A stretch of 24,567 nucleotides of DNA from JAHJRJ01 sp037443685 (GCA_037443685.1 JBBINX010000025.1:1-24567); one strand, 5' to 3'. Numbered from the stretch's first letter, positions 7,011 through 16,050 are shown. A program made the numbers and translations. Notes: generated by a model not told the origin, from the sequence alone.

Positions 7011-8415
7011 GAAAACAAAATATATAAATATCGAAAACGAAATTATCAAAAATATTGGTACACTTGCAGATAAAAACGGAACTACTGCATATGTAGTAGG
7101 TGGTTATGTTCGTGATAAACTATTAGGAAAGGAAGTTAAAGATATTGACGTTATGGTGATTGGCGACGGAATAACCTTTGCTAATCTCGTAGCAAAAGTT
7201 TTTGGTATTCGTAAAGTGATTACTTATGAAAAATTCGGCACTGCTATGCTTCCTTTGGATAACGGCAAGGTTGAATTTGTTTCTGCAAGAGAAGAATCTT
7301 ATGAGCGAGGTTCGCGTAAACCACTTATCAAAAATAGCTCGCTCGAAGCAGATTTATCTCGTCGTGATTTTACGATTAATACTTTAGCCGCTTCGATCAA
7401 CAAAAACACATACGGTAAACTTGAAGACCCATTCAAGGGCGAAGAGGATTTGAAAAACCGGATAATTCGAACTCCTCTCGATCCCGAAAAAACTTTTGAT
7501 GACGATCCATTACGCATCATGCGTGCAGTTAGGTTTGCTTGTAAGTTGCAATTCGGGATTCAGGATAAGACGCAACTAGCAATGGAAAAAATGAAAGACC
7601 GACTGAAGATTGTATCTCAAGAACGAATCACTGACGAGTTTTTCAAAATCCTTGCATTACCAAAACCTTCTACGGGATTACATCTGCTGCAAGAAACAGG
7701 TATTGCCAAAATTATATTTCCTGAACTGAGCGATATGGCTGGAGTTGACCAGCGGAACGATTATCATCATAAAGACGTTCTGCTTCACACATTAAAAGTT
7801 GTTGACTCAATCGCTGAATCGACAGAAAATGTTTGGATGCGTTTTGTTGGACTTGTGCACGATATAGCAAAGCCCCGCACGAAAGATTTTAAACCTGGTA
7901 TAGGTTGGACTTTTCACGGGCACGAAGAAATCGGTGCGCGAATGATGAAAGGAATATTCAGACGAATGCGCCTACCGATGGACAAGCTTCCTTACGTAAC
8001 AGCACTAGTGCGGCTGCATTTGAGACCGATGGTATTAGTATCAGAAGAAATAACCGATTCAGCTGTGCGGCGAGTTTTGTTCGAAGCGGGTGAATTGATA
8101 GATGATTTAATGATACTTTGCAGAGCGGATATTACTTCACAGAATCCACTTAAAGTTTCGAAGTACCTTAAAAATTACGATCAGGTACTCGAGAAGATGA
8201 AAGAAGTAGAAGAAAAAGACAGGATGCGAAATTGGCAGCCCCCAGTTCGTGGGGATGAAATTATGCTTATATTCGGTCTGGAGCCGGGGAAAACTGTCGG
8301 TATTTTGAAAAAAGAAATCGAAAATGCTATATTAAGTGGCATTATCCCTAACGAACATGATGCGGCTGTTGAATATTTACATCAAATTAAAGATAAAATA
8401 ATATCACGACAGTAA
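7003..8415 (+). CDS. cca: CCA-adding type tRNA nucleotidyltransferase with HD domain
   Basis: The 470-residue class II nucleotidyltransferase has GGYVRD (33-38) and the metal-binding pair Asp47/Asp49 in KDIDVMV. RRDFTIN (120-126) and DDPLRIMRAVRFA (167-179) are the nucleotide-selecting and neck motifs. An HD domain follows, with HHKDVLLHT (255-263) and VHDIAKP (285-291) plus FHGHEEIGA (304-312). This layout fits enzymes that add or repair the 3' CCA end of tRNA in the cytoplasm; the HD part suggests extra phosphohydrolase activity. Sequence alone does not exclude a poly(A) polymerase or a split A-adding or CC-adding enzyme. Start: ATG at 7003 overlaps the upstream stop (ATGAGTAA). An ATG 19 codons earlier lies deep inside the Gfo gene and its extension looks like out-of-frame coding. 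Confidence 0.88.
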   Translation: MSKKTKYINIENEIIKNIGTLADKNGTTAYVVGGYVRDKLLGKEVKDIDVMVIGDGITFANLVAKVFGIRKVITYEKFGTAMLPLDNGKVEFVSAREESYERGSRKPLIKNSSLEADLSRRDFTINTLAASINKNTYGKLEDPFKGEEDLKNRIIRTPLDPEKTFDDDPLRIMRAVRFACKLQFGIQDKTQLAMEKMKDRLKIVSQERITDEFFKILALPKPSTGLHLLQETGIAKIIFPELSDMAGVDQRNDYHHKDVLLHTLKVVDSIAESTENVWMRFVGLVHDIAKPRTKDFKPGIGWTFHGHEEIGARMMKGIFRRMRLPMDKLPYVTALVRLHLRPMVLVSEEITDSAVRRVLFEAGELIDDLMILCRADITSQNPLKVSKYLKNYDQVLEKMKEVEEKDRMRNWQPPVRGDEIMLIFGLEPGKTVGILKKEIENAILSGIIPNEHDAAVEYLHQIKDKIISRQ

Positions 8416-8495
8416 GCGTTCCATTGAAACTTTTTACTATATAATTCGTCAAACAATTGATTTTTATAAAAATTGAACATCTGGAGACATATTAA

Positions 8496-9860
8496 ATGAA
8501 ACAAAAATTCATAATAGGTATATTATTTCTAATCATTACAAGTTTAGCACAAAGTCAAACGAGTAAAATGATTAATTTAGAGAAAGCGATTGACATCGCG
8601 TTAGAACGAAATCTATCTACTCTACAATCTAAAAATAATAAGGAATCGCAAATACATTCGAGACAACCAGCAATTGGAGGTTTGTTACCATCTTTAAGTG
8701 TGAGTGGAGGATTTCAACGGACTCAAAATTGGAGACCAGCCACTGGATCTAGTCAACAATACATTCCTGGTTATGGAACTATCGAAATTCCGGGTTCGTC
8801 GGGTTATTCAGCTTCAAACTCATACAATAGTTCAATATCGAGCAGTATAACTCTTTTTAACGGTTTTGCTAATATAGCAAATATTAGCAGGGCTGATGCA
8901 AACATTAGGTCTGCTGAATATACTTATAATCGCGTTAAAGAAAGTACGATTTATCAAACACATCAACTCTTCTTAAATGTTGTTCGCACATATCAATTAT
9001 TAAAAGTAAACGAAGAAAATTTAAAAAGAAGCCGCAGACAATTAGAAAGAATCGAAGAGACAAATAAAGTTGGTTCAGCTTCGCTTGCCGATGTTTATCG
9101 ACAGCGTGTAACAACTGGTAATGATGAATTGGCTCTAATTACTGCACAGAATAATTATGAAAAGGCGAAAGCCGACTTGCTACTTTTTCTTGCTTTAGAC
9201 GAATATACAGGTTATGATTTTGACATTGATGGAATCCAGACAGATATAGATACTGCAGAGTTCGACATCGTGAATAAACAATATTCTAATGTTGATGAAC
9301 TTTTCAAGCAGGCAACAGAACTCAGGTCGGATTACTTGGCTTCGATTCAAAACTTAAATGCCTCAGAGTCGAATCTAACAATCGCCCGTTCAGGACTTTA
9401 TCCGAATTTATACGGCAATGCGTCGTATGGAATAAGTGATAAAAAATTATCAAGTATTTCGGATAACAGAAATTTGAATATGGGGTTAACTGTATCGTTC
9501 TCTATTTTTAACGGCTTTCAGACACAGAATATAATCGAGCAGGCAAAAATTACAAAAAAGAATTCGGAATACCAATTAGATCAACTCAGAAGGCAGATTG
9601 CAGTAGAAATTCAAAAAGCCAGGCTCGACCTTGAAGCGATCGAAAAGCAAGTGAATGTAACACAAACGAGCGTATTTTCCGCTGAAATGGACAGAAAAAT
9701 TGCTGAAGAAAAATACAATTTAGGGGCGGGGACACTCTTAGATTTGTTGATTGCTAATGCGAACCACACTAATGCCCAAAGTAATAAAGTCAACTCAGTC
9801 ATAGGCTACCTTCTTGCCAAGAAACAAATGGAATTTGTTTTAGGAAAAATTTCAAACTAA
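8496..9860 (+). CDS. TolC-family outer membrane efflux channel
   Basis: The 454-residue protein has a signal peptide (about residues 1-20, ending LAQSQ) and the internal duplication of TolC-type trimeric channels. Each half has a beta segment with LFNGF or IFNGF (SITLFNGFANIA and SFSIFNGFQTQN) followed by long coiled-coil helices. The helices carry the diagnostic ends VGSASLADVYR and LGAGTLLDLLIA. A final VLGKI lies near the C-terminus. It should form the outer-membrane and periplasmic duct of the export system encoded just downstream. An SD-like GGAG precedes the ATG. The gap to the adaptor gene is 27 bases, so it heads the five-gene operon 8496-14346. Substrate unknown. Confidence 0.93.
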   Translation: MKQKFIIGILFLIITSLAQSQTSKMINLEKAIDIALERNLSTLQSKNNKESQIHSRQPAIGGLLPSLSVSGGFQRTQNWRPATGSSQQYIPGYGTIEIPGSSGYSASNSYNSSISSSITLFNGFANIANISRADANIRSAEYTYNRVKESTIYQTHQLFLNVVRTYQLLKVNEENLKRSRRQLERIEETNKVGSASLADVYRQRVTTGNDELALITAQNNYEKAKADLLLFLALDEYTGYDFDIDGIQTDIDTAEFDIVNKQYSNVDELFKQATELRSDYLASIQNLNASESNLTIARSGLYPNLYGNASYGISDKKLSSISDNRNLNMGLTVSFSIFNGFQTQNIIEQAKITKKNSEYQLDQLRRQIAVEIQKARLDLEAIEKQVNVTQTSVFSAEMDRKIAEEKYNLGAGTLLDLLIANANHTNAQSNKVNSVIGYLLAKKQMEFVLGKISN

Positions 9861-9887
9861 AAATTATCATATTAGGAATTTCATAAA

Positions 9888-11144
9888 ATGACAAACAATA
9901 AAAAATCGAAAAGAAAAAAAATTATAATATTTTCCATAGGGGGAATTCTCTTAATCACATTAGTTTTAGTCATTCTGCTGGGAAGTAAGAAGGTTCCGAT
10001 TATACCCGTTCAGGTTGAAGAGGTAAAGAAACGTACTATTACACAAATCGTTACAGCTACGGGGAAAATTTATCCCGAGATACAAGTAATTATCACTCCC
10101 GAAGTTAGTGGAGAAGTAATAAACTTACCTGTCAGAGACGGTCAGAAGGTTAAAAAGAACGATTTGCTTCTAAAAATCAAACCTGATTTTTATGCAGCAA
10201 GACGCGATCAAATGGCAGCAGGAGTTGCATCAAGTGGGGCTACCCTACAGCGTGTCCAAAATGATTATAGACGCATCAAAGACCTTTTCGAGAAAAAGTT
10301 AGTATCCGATGCTGAACTCGATCTCTCAAAAACTGCATATGAAGTCGCAAAAGCCGGTTACGAACAAGCACAAGCAGCATTGAATCAAGCCGACGAAGAT
10401 TTAAGAAAAACCACAATATATTCACCGATGGAAGGTACAGTAACTCAACTAAAAGTAGAGATAGGAGAAAGAGTTTTAGGTACAAGTCAATTTCAGGGAA
10501 CTGCTGTAATGACAATTGCCGATTTATCTAGGATGGAATGCCGTGTTGACGTAGGAGAGAATGATATTGTCCTAATCTCAATCAATGATACTGCGCGTAT
10601 AGATATTGATGCATTCCCGAATAGAAAATTTAATGGAGTAGTTTATGAAATTGCTAATACCGCAAAAACAAAAGGATTCGGAACTCAAGAAGAGGTAACG
10701 AATTTTGAAGTGAAAATCCGAATTATAGATAAAGACGTAATTCTTCGACCCGGTATGTCTATGACTGCCACAATTGAAACAGAAACGCGGGGAAATGTTA
10801 TCGCAGTTCCAATCCAATGCGTAACAACACGACAACCGAAAGTGGAAAAAGTAGAGAAGCAGGAAGAAGAATCGCCTGACGTAAAAATTGTCAGTCTTGA
10901 AAAAATAAAGCAAAAAGCAGAAACCTCGACCAAGGAAGTTGTGTTTTTAAGTAATAACGACGGTACAGCTAAGATGGTTGAGGTCAAACGAGGAATATCG
11001 GATGATTCTTATATCGAAATCACGGAAGGTCTCGAAGAAGGTGATAAAGTTATCACAGCAAGCTTTAAAGCTATCAGCCGAGAACTCGAAGACGGCTCCA
11101 AAATAAAAACTGATACCGATAAAAAGAAATCCATAAAAAATTAA
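9888..11144 (+). CDS. HlyD/MacA-like periplasmic adaptor of an ABC efflux system
   Basis: The 418-residue protein has a basic N-terminus, one membrane anchor (about residues 11-32) and a split lipoyl domain: VIITPEVSGEVINLPVRDGQKVKKNDLL at 67-94 and TIYSPMEGTVTQLKVEIGERV at 176-196. A helical hairpin (about 100-172) lies between the halves. A beta-barrel follows (about 215-305, with LRPGMSMTATIE) and then a membrane-proximal domain ending in GLEEGDKVITA. This order is that of MacA-type adaptors linking an inner-membrane ABC transporter to a TolC channel. Unusual is a charged Lys/Glu-rich stretch at about residues 315-350, inserted before the last domain. Next gene starts 15 bases downstream. 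An RND adaptor is excluded by the ABC genes that follow. Confidence 0.9.
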   Translation: MTNNKKSKRKKIIIFSIGGILLITLVLVILLGSKKVPIIPVQVEEVKKRTITQIVTATGKIYPEIQVIITPEVSGEVINLPVRDGQKVKKNDLLLKIKPDFYAARRDQMAAGVASSGATLQRVQNDYRRIKDLFEKKLVSDAELDLSKTAYEVAKAGYEQAQAALNQADEDLRKTTIYSPMEGTVTQLKVEIGERVLGTSQFQGTAVMTIADLSRMECRVDVGENDIVLISINDTARIDIDAFPNRKFNGVVYEIANTAKTKGFGTQEEVTNFEVKIRIIDKDVILRPGMSMTATIETETRGNVIAVPIQCVTTRQPKVEKVEKQEEESPDVKIVSLEKIKQKAETSTKEVVFLSNNDGTAKMVEVKRGISDDSYIEITEGLEEGDKVITASFKAISRELEDGSKIKTDTDKKKSIKN

Positions 11145-11159
11145 ACGGAAAATATTAAA

Positions 11160-11870
11160 ATGGATATAATAAATCTGAAACAGATTAAGAAAATATACGA
11201 TATGGGTGGCGCTGAAGAAGTACAGGCTTTGCGCGGCATTGATGTTGTAATCAGAGATAACGAATACGTTGCAATTATGGGACCTTCGGGGTCGGGTAAA
11301 TCGACATTGATGAATATACTTGGTTGTTTGGACACACCCACATCGGGTTCGTACGAGTTCAATAAAATAAACGTCAGCGAAATGAATGACGATCAACTCG
11401 CGAAAATAAGGAATAAAGAAATCGGATTTGTATTTCAAACTTTTAATTTGCTCGCAAGGTCAAACGCTTTGCATAACGTTGAATTGCCGTTAATTTATGC
11501 TGGTATAAATAAAACTACGCGTAGACAACTCGCTAAACAAGCTCTCGATCAAGTCGGTTTAGCCGACCGTATGATGCATAAACCTAATGAACTCTCAGGC
11601 GGTCAGCGCCAGCGCGTAGCGATTGCAAGAGCGCTTGTAACAAAACCATCAATCATCCTCGCCGATGAACCAACAGGTAATCTTGATACCAAGACAGGCG
11701 ATGAGATTATGATTTTGTTAAATGAAGTTCATCAGAGAGGCAATACGATTATTTTAGTTACACACGAAGAATATATAGCTGAACACGCTAAAAGAATTAT
11801 TCGTTTGAGAGATGGACATATCGAATCCGACAACATAGTTGAAAATAGAAAATTCGTCAATCCGATATGA
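11160..11870 (+). CDS. MacB/LolD-type ABC transporter ATPase
   Basis: The 236-residue stand-alone nucleotide-binding subunit has all motifs. These are Walker A GPSGSGKST (41-49), Q-loop Gln93 in FVFQTFNLL, signature LSGGQ (145-149), Walker B with the catalytic Glu170 in ILADEPTGNLD, and the switch His202 in VTHE. The VFQTFNLLARSNALHNVELP and TGNLD style places it in the MacB/LolD/FtsE-like group, which drives mechanotransmission rather than moving substrate across the inner membrane. In E. coli MacB this domain is fused to the permease; here it is separate. Its stop overlaps the first permease start by four bases (ATGA), which points to translational coupling. Confidence 0.95.
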   Translation: MDIINLKQIKKIYDMGGAEEVQALRGIDVVIRDNEYVAIMGPSGSGKSTLMNILGCLDTPTSGSYEFNKINVSEMNDDQLAKIRNKEIGFVFQTFNLLARSNALHNVELPLIYAGINKTTRRQLAKQALDQVGLADRMMHKPNELSGGQRQRVAIARALVTKPSIILADEPTGNLDTKTGDEIMILLNEVHQRGNTIILVTHEEYIAEHAKRIIRLRDGHIESDNIVENRKFVNPI

Positions 11871-13090
11871 ATCTAATAAGTGAAATAACTGAGGGTTTAG
11901 GTATTGCATTTTACGCAATCCGTGCTAACAAAATGCGGTCGGTGCTTACTACTCTAGGTATCATAATCGGGATTGTTTCGGTAACTCTAATGGCGACAGC
12001 AATAGAAGGTGTAGATAGGAAATTTGAGGAAAGCGCATCAGCGTTTGGAGCCGATGTGCTTTATATTCAAAAATTTCCGTGGGTAGGACACGGAGACTGG
12101 TGGACATATCGAAATAGAAAAGATATAACTGTTGATATAGCTGACGATATAGAAAGACAAGCCAATTTTATTGATGCAGTAGCACCGAGTGTTGCCACTG
12201 TGAGACCTGCACAATACGGTGACAGAGTAATGTCGAATTCTTTCCTAACTGGCACAACTTATCAATACGTTAATACTTCGGGAACGACAATGAAAGACGG
12301 TAGATTTTTTTCGCAGGAAGAATCTAACGGTGGAAGACCTGTATGCGTTATAGGCGCTAACATTGCAGAGAACCTTTTCCCTAATGAAGACCCAATCGGA
12401 AAAATGATTAAAGTTGGTGGAAAACCTTATAGAATTCAAGGAGTGTTTGAGAAACAAGGTGGACTTTTTGGAATATTCACATCTGACAATCGCGTCTTTA
12501 TTCCCATTAAATCTTTTATGTCAAGTTTTGGTGCCAGACGAGATGTTACGATACAAGTCAAAGCTTCGAGTATGGCAGATATTGAGGATGTCAAAGAAGA
12601 ATTAAGAGGAATTATACGGAAATCAAGGATGCTGAAACCGTCGCAACCAGACGATTTTAATATCAATCAACAAGAATTATTAACCGAGACATTCGGGACA
12701 ATCACTGCAGTAATTGCTGCCGTCGGATTCTTCATCACAGGATTATCGTTGTTCGTTGGTGGTATCGGTATAATGAATATTATGTTTGTATCGGTTACAG
12801 AAAGGACAAAAGAGATCGGTATACGAAAAGCAATCGGTGCCAAACGGAGAACAATTCTTCTGCAGTTCTTAATCGAATCATCTATCATTTGTTTGTTCGG
12901 CGGTTTTTTAGGGTTGATAGTGGCTTATCCACTTAGTCTCATTGCTAATCAAATATTACCTACAGCTATGCCGCTCGAAGTAGTTATAATTGCCATAATA
13001 ATTTCCCTCTTAGTTGGTGTGATATCTGGTTTTTTACCGGCTTACCGTGCGTCACGCCTTAACCCAGTAGATGCGCTAAGGTATGAATAA
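11867..13090 (+). CDS. MacB/FtsX-type ABC permease, first copy
   Basis: The 407-residue protein has the MacB permease plan. One N-terminal membrane helix (about 26-44, after RANKMRSVLTTLGIIIG) is followed by a large periplasmic MacB_PCD-type domain (about 48-270). Three C-terminal helices (about 275-400) carry the FtsX signature GIGIMNIMFVSVTERTKEIG and the ending RLNPVDALRYE. It begins in a four-base overlap with the ATPase gene and its TAA overlaps the next ATG by one base (TAATG). Together with the second permease it probably makes a heterodimer on the ATPase dimer. Role: coupling ATP hydrolysis to periplasmic substrate export through the TolC-like channel. Confidence 0.92.
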   Translation: MNLISEITEGLGIAFYAIRANKMRSVLTTLGIIIGIVSVTLMATAIEGVDRKFEESASAFGADVLYIQKFPWVGHGDWWTYRNRKDITVDIADDIERQANFIDAVAPSVATVRPAQYGDRVMSNSFLTGTTYQYVNTSGTTMKDGRFFSQEESNGGRPVCVIGANIAENLFPNEDPIGKMIKVGGKPYRIQGVFEKQGGLFGIFTSDNRVFIPIKSFMSSFGARRDVTIQVKASSMADIEDVKEELRGIIRKSRMLKPSQPDDFNINQQELLTETFGTITAVIAAVGFFITGLSLFVGGIGIMNIMFVSVTERTKEIGIRKAIGAKRRTILLQFLIESSIICLFGGFLGLIVAYPLSLIANQILPTAMPLEVVIIAIIISLLVGVISGFLPAYRASRLNPVDALRYE

Positions 13091-14346
13091 TGATTATAAT
13101 TTTTGAAAAGATTTTTTTGGAAATAAAAGAAAGTTTGTTGATGGCTATAGATGCTATTCGTATCAACAGACTCAGGTCAGTATTAACTTTACTCGGTATC
13201 GCAGTCGGAGTTTTTTCAATTATTGCGGTAATGACTGCAATGGGGGTCCTCAGAAACTCGATTGAGAGTGGTATGACTCAATTAGGTTCTCATACTTTTC
13301 AAGTGCAACGTTTTCCGAGTTTTCAGATGGGTGATGGAAATCGCGCAAAATACCGAAATAGAAAAAAAATTACACTTCAACACGGAATGGCTGTTAAGCA
13401 ACACGCATCTTTTGCTCAAGCCGTAGGTTTAGAAGCGTGGGAATTTGGTAAAGTCGTCAAATCTGTCAAAGGAATATCTACTAACCCTAATGTGCAATTA
13501 GCCGGCGAAGACCTCGAAGGTTTTGTAACTAACAACTGGTCAATCTCCGAAGGTAGGTTATACACTGAAGACGAATTGGCAAGCGGAAGAAATATTGCAA
13601 TTATTGGACAGGATGTAGTAACTAAGCTGTTCCCGAAATCCGACCCAATCGGAGAAGCAATCAGAATTGATGGGCAATTATATACTGTCATCGGTGTGAT
13701 TGAAAGAAAAGGACAGCGATTGGGAGGAAGTCAGGATAATTTTATAGTTATACCGCTTAACACATTCTTTCGAGTTTATGGAAAAGAGCGCGACATTCAT
13801 ATCATGGTTCAGGCAAAAAACCCGGAAGTGTACGAAGATTGCATCGAACAAGTCCGCGGTATATTACGTGCTGCGAGACAAGTTCCTCCCGGAGGGGAAG
13901 ACGATTTTTATATATTTTCGAATGACTCCCTCATACAACAATTTAACGATGTAACTTATTACGTTCGCCTTGGAATTATGTTAATCAGTATGATTGCATT
14001 AATTGCGGCGGGTGTAGGTATTATGAATATCATGCTCGTCTCTGTAACAGAGCGAACAAGAGAAATAGGTATTCGTAAAGCTGTGGGAGCCCGTAAAAAC
14101 AATATCCTAACTCAATTTATACTTGAGGCCATTATTTTATCGGAAGTTGGGGGAGTCATAGGAATTCTTTTAGGTGTTTTAGCTGGAAATATTGCCGCTT
14201 TATTAATGAGCGTTCCACCTATAATTCCATACGATTGGACGATTATCGGACTTTTAGTTTGTTCATTCGTGGGACTCGTTTTTGGTGTGTATCCTGCCTG
14301 GAAAGCTGCTAACCTCGACCCAATCGATGCGTTAAGATACGAGTAG
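13090..14346 (+). CDS. MacB/FtsX-type ABC permease, second copy
   Basis: This 418-residue paralogue of the preceding gene has the same plan: N-terminal helix after INRLRSVLTLLGIAVG, a periplasmic domain, and three C-terminal helices with GVGIMNIMLVSVTERTREIG and the ending NLDPIDALRYE. The two also share the periplasmic YRNRK(K/D)IT stretch and an I(G)x(D/N)xxxxLFP-type segment, so they come from a duplication. Strong divergence between them argues for different, complementary roles rather than a recent copy. It begins in a one-base overlap with its sister gene and ends the operon. No clear terminator was seen in the 108 bases that follow. Confidence 0.92.
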   Translation: MIIIFEKIFLEIKESLLMAIDAIRINRLRSVLTLLGIAVGVFSIIAVMTAMGVLRNSIESGMTQLGSHTFQVQRFPSFQMGDGNRAKYRNRKKITLQHGMAVKQHASFAQAVGLEAWEFGKVVKSVKGISTNPNVQLAGEDLEGFVTNNWSISEGRLYTEDELASGRNIAIIGQDVVTKLFPKSDPIGEAIRIDGQLYTVIGVIERKGQRLGGSQDNFIVIPLNTFFRVYGKERDIHIMVQAKNPEVYEDCIEQVRGILRAARQVPPGGEDDFYIFSNDSLIQQFNDVTYYVRLGIMLISMIALIAAGVGIMNIMLVSVTERTREIGIRKAVGARKNNILTQFILEAIILSEVGGVIGILLGVLAGNIAALLMSVPPIIPYDWTIIGLLVCSFVGLVFGVYPAWKAANLDPIDALRYE

Positions 14347-14394
14347 AAAGATTACTCACCCTCATATCCTAAAGTTTTTCTTTTAAAATACGTT

Positions 14395-14423
14395 TTGCTT
14401 CCTACCTTAAATATTGCTATATT
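14395..14423 (+). promoter_or_regulatory. Likely sigma70-type promoter for cmk-ispH-rpsA
   Basis: TTGCTT (14395-14400) and TATATT (14418-14423) are separated by 17 bases in the 108-base gap before cmk. Predicted initiation near 14430 gives a leader of about 25 bases with no SD before the TTG start. Confidence 0.4.
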
Positions 14424-14454
14424 ATTCCGAAAAAATATTAAAAATCTTTGAATA

Positions 14455-15133
14455 TTGAAGAAAATTGTAATCGCAATAGATGGTCCGGCGGCATCGGGCA
14501 AGTCAACAACCGCAAAACTTACAGCGGAGAAACTGAATTATCTCCATATTGACACGGGCGCAATGTATCGCGCACTTACTCTTAAAGTTCTTGAATATAA
14601 TGTAGATCCCGAAGACGAGGCATCCGTTTACGATACTGTGAAAAATTGTGTGATAGAATTCAACCGTAATAAAAATACAGTGTCTGTATTTTTAGATGGG
14701 AAAAACGTTACTGATGCGATACGCAGCCGCGAGGTTACAAAAAACGTTAGTGCGGTGNNNNNNNNNNNNNNNNNNNNNNNNNNNNNNNNNNNNNNNNNNN
14801 NNNNNNNNNNNNNNNNNNNNNGGTGTCGTGCTTGAAGGCAGAGATATCGGAACTGTAGTCGTCCCAGATGCTGACCTGAAAATTTTTATGGTAGCAAGTG
14901 TAGATGAAAGAGTAAAACGCAGGCAAAAAGAACTTGCCGAAAGTGGAACTAATGTAGATTACGATAAGTTAGTAAAAGATATAATAGACCGTGATACAAA
15001 AGATTCGAAGAGAGCTGAGAGTCCGCTTCGTAAAGCTGACGACGCGTTAATTTTAGATACTTCGAATTTAACTATCAATCAACAAGTCGACTATATTGTC
15101 GATAAAGCTCTCGAAATAATAAACAGTAAATGA
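14455..15133 (+). CDS. cmk: Cytidylate kinase, interrupted by an assembly gap
   Basis: Cmk phosphorylates CMP and dCMP using ATP in the cytoplasm. The first 101 codons show the P-loop GPAASGKST (10-18), the CMP-binding HIDTGAMYRALT and the SREVTKNVS segment. After the N run the family resumes with GRDIGTVVVPDA, the lid region RRQKEL, and DRDTKDSKRAESPL, which ends in a typical C-terminus. Start is TTG at 14455, where the MKKIVIAIDGPAASGKS N-terminus begins. The two halves are in different frames only because the run of 64 N is not a multiple of three. A gap of 63 bases would restore the frame and give about 225 residues, the usual family length. The stop overlaps ispH by four bases (ATGA). 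I treat it as an intact gene with missing sequence, not a pseudogene. Confidence 0.93.
14758..14821. other. Assembly gap (64 N)
   Basis: Sixty-four undetermined bases inside cmk. The surrounding codons need a gap that is a multiple of three (63 fits best), so the N count is an estimate rather than a measured length. Confidence 0.98.
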
Positions 15134-16029
15134 AAATCACCATAGATAAAAACTCCGGATTTTGTTGGGGTGTAGTCAGAACAATTTTCATGGCAGAACA
15201 GGAATTAGATAAATCGCAAAACCTGTACTGTCTTGGTGAAATTATTCACAATCCTGAAGAAATCCGTCGGTTGGAAGCTAAGGGATTGAAGACCGTGTAT
15301 CGAGATGATTTTCCGAAAATTCCAAATTCGACTGTTTTAATCCGAGCACACGGTGAACCGCCGGAAACTTACCGACAAGCTGAGAAATACGGAATAAAAT
15401 TGATTGACGCTACGTGTCCTGTGGTAACAAAAGTTCAAGAAAGAATCCGTCACTATACTGACAAAAAATATCAAATCGTAATTTTCGGTAAGAAGAATCA
15501 TCCGGAAGTAATTGGTTTGTTAGGACAAACGGATGGAAATGGTATCGTGATAAGTTCTCTTGAAGAGGTACTGTCAATAAATTTATCACAAAAAACTGTT
15601 TTATTTTCGCAAACGACAATGGATAAAACAGCTTTTTATAGTATTCACGACGAGTTGAAAAAGCGCGTTAATGAATTGATTGTAGATTCCTTCGAGGACG
15701 AAGCGATTCGATTTATCGTAAATGATACAATCTGCGGTCAAGTATCCGGACGTGAGAAGAAGTTACGCGAATTTGCAAAACAGAACAATGTGATCCTTTT
15801 TGTAGCGGGTAAAACAAGTTCTAACGGAAAAGTTTTGTTCAGCATCTGTAAGGAAGTAAACACCAACTCTTACTTGATCGAGAACGAAAATGAATTGTTC
15901 CTCGAATGGTTCGAAGGTGCGGAGAGCGTAGGAATAACCGGAGCGACTTCGACACCACATTGGTTGATGGAACGCGTTAAATTGTTCATCAGTGAAAAAT
16001 TTATAAAGTCATCCTTAATAAACATATAA
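15130..16029 (+). CDS. ispH: 4-hydroxy-3-methylbut-2-enyl diphosphate reductase (IspH/LytB)
   Basis: IspH is the last enzyme of the non-mevalonate (MEP) isoprenoid pathway. It is an iron-sulfur enzyme that makes IPP and DMAPP in the cytoplasm. The 299-residue protein keeps the three cluster cysteines at 12 (GFCWGV), 96 (DATCPVV) and 202 (NDTICG). It also keeps substrate-binding His40 (EIIHNP), His74 (RAHGEPP), His124 and Glu126 (KNHPEVIG), and the GITGATSTPHWL motif near the end. These positions match the well-studied E. coli enzyme closely. The ATG overlaps the cmk stop, and rpsA follows after 107 bases. The order cmk-ispH-rpsA recalls the linked or even fused genes known from some Firmicutes. 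Confidence 0.96.
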   Translation: MKITIDKNSGFCWGVVRTIFMAEQELDKSQNLYCLGEIIHNPEEIRRLEAKGLKTVYRDDFPKIPNSTVLIRAHGEPPETYRQAEKYGIKLIDATCPVVTKVQERIRHYTDKKYQIVIFGKKNHPEVIGLLGQTDGNGIVISSLEEVLSINLSQKTVLFSQTTMDKTAFYSIHDELKKRVNELIVDSFEDEAIRFIVNDTICGQVSGREKKLREFAKQNNVILFVAGKTSSNGKVLFSICKEVNTNSYLIENENELFLEWFEGAESVGITGATSTPHWLMERVKLFISEKFIKSSLINI

Positions 16030-16050
16030 AAAAATAATCTTACTCGATAC

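Noticed and set aside
8440..8445. TATAAT before the TolC-like gene as a promoter
   Set aside because: The -10 box is perfect, but nothing like a -35 box lies 16-18 bases upstream (the TTGAAA at 8424 is only 10 bases away) in AT-rich DNA. Left out as a feature.
10578..11438. Long minus-strand open frames opposite the adaptor and ATPase genes
   Set aside because: They are shadows of strongly supported plus-strand genes and are rich in Phe, Cys and Tyr with no domain.
14696..14821. A second reading frame across the cmk region as a separate gene
   Set aside because: It is the wrong frame upstream of the N run; only the part after the gap is real cmk sequence.
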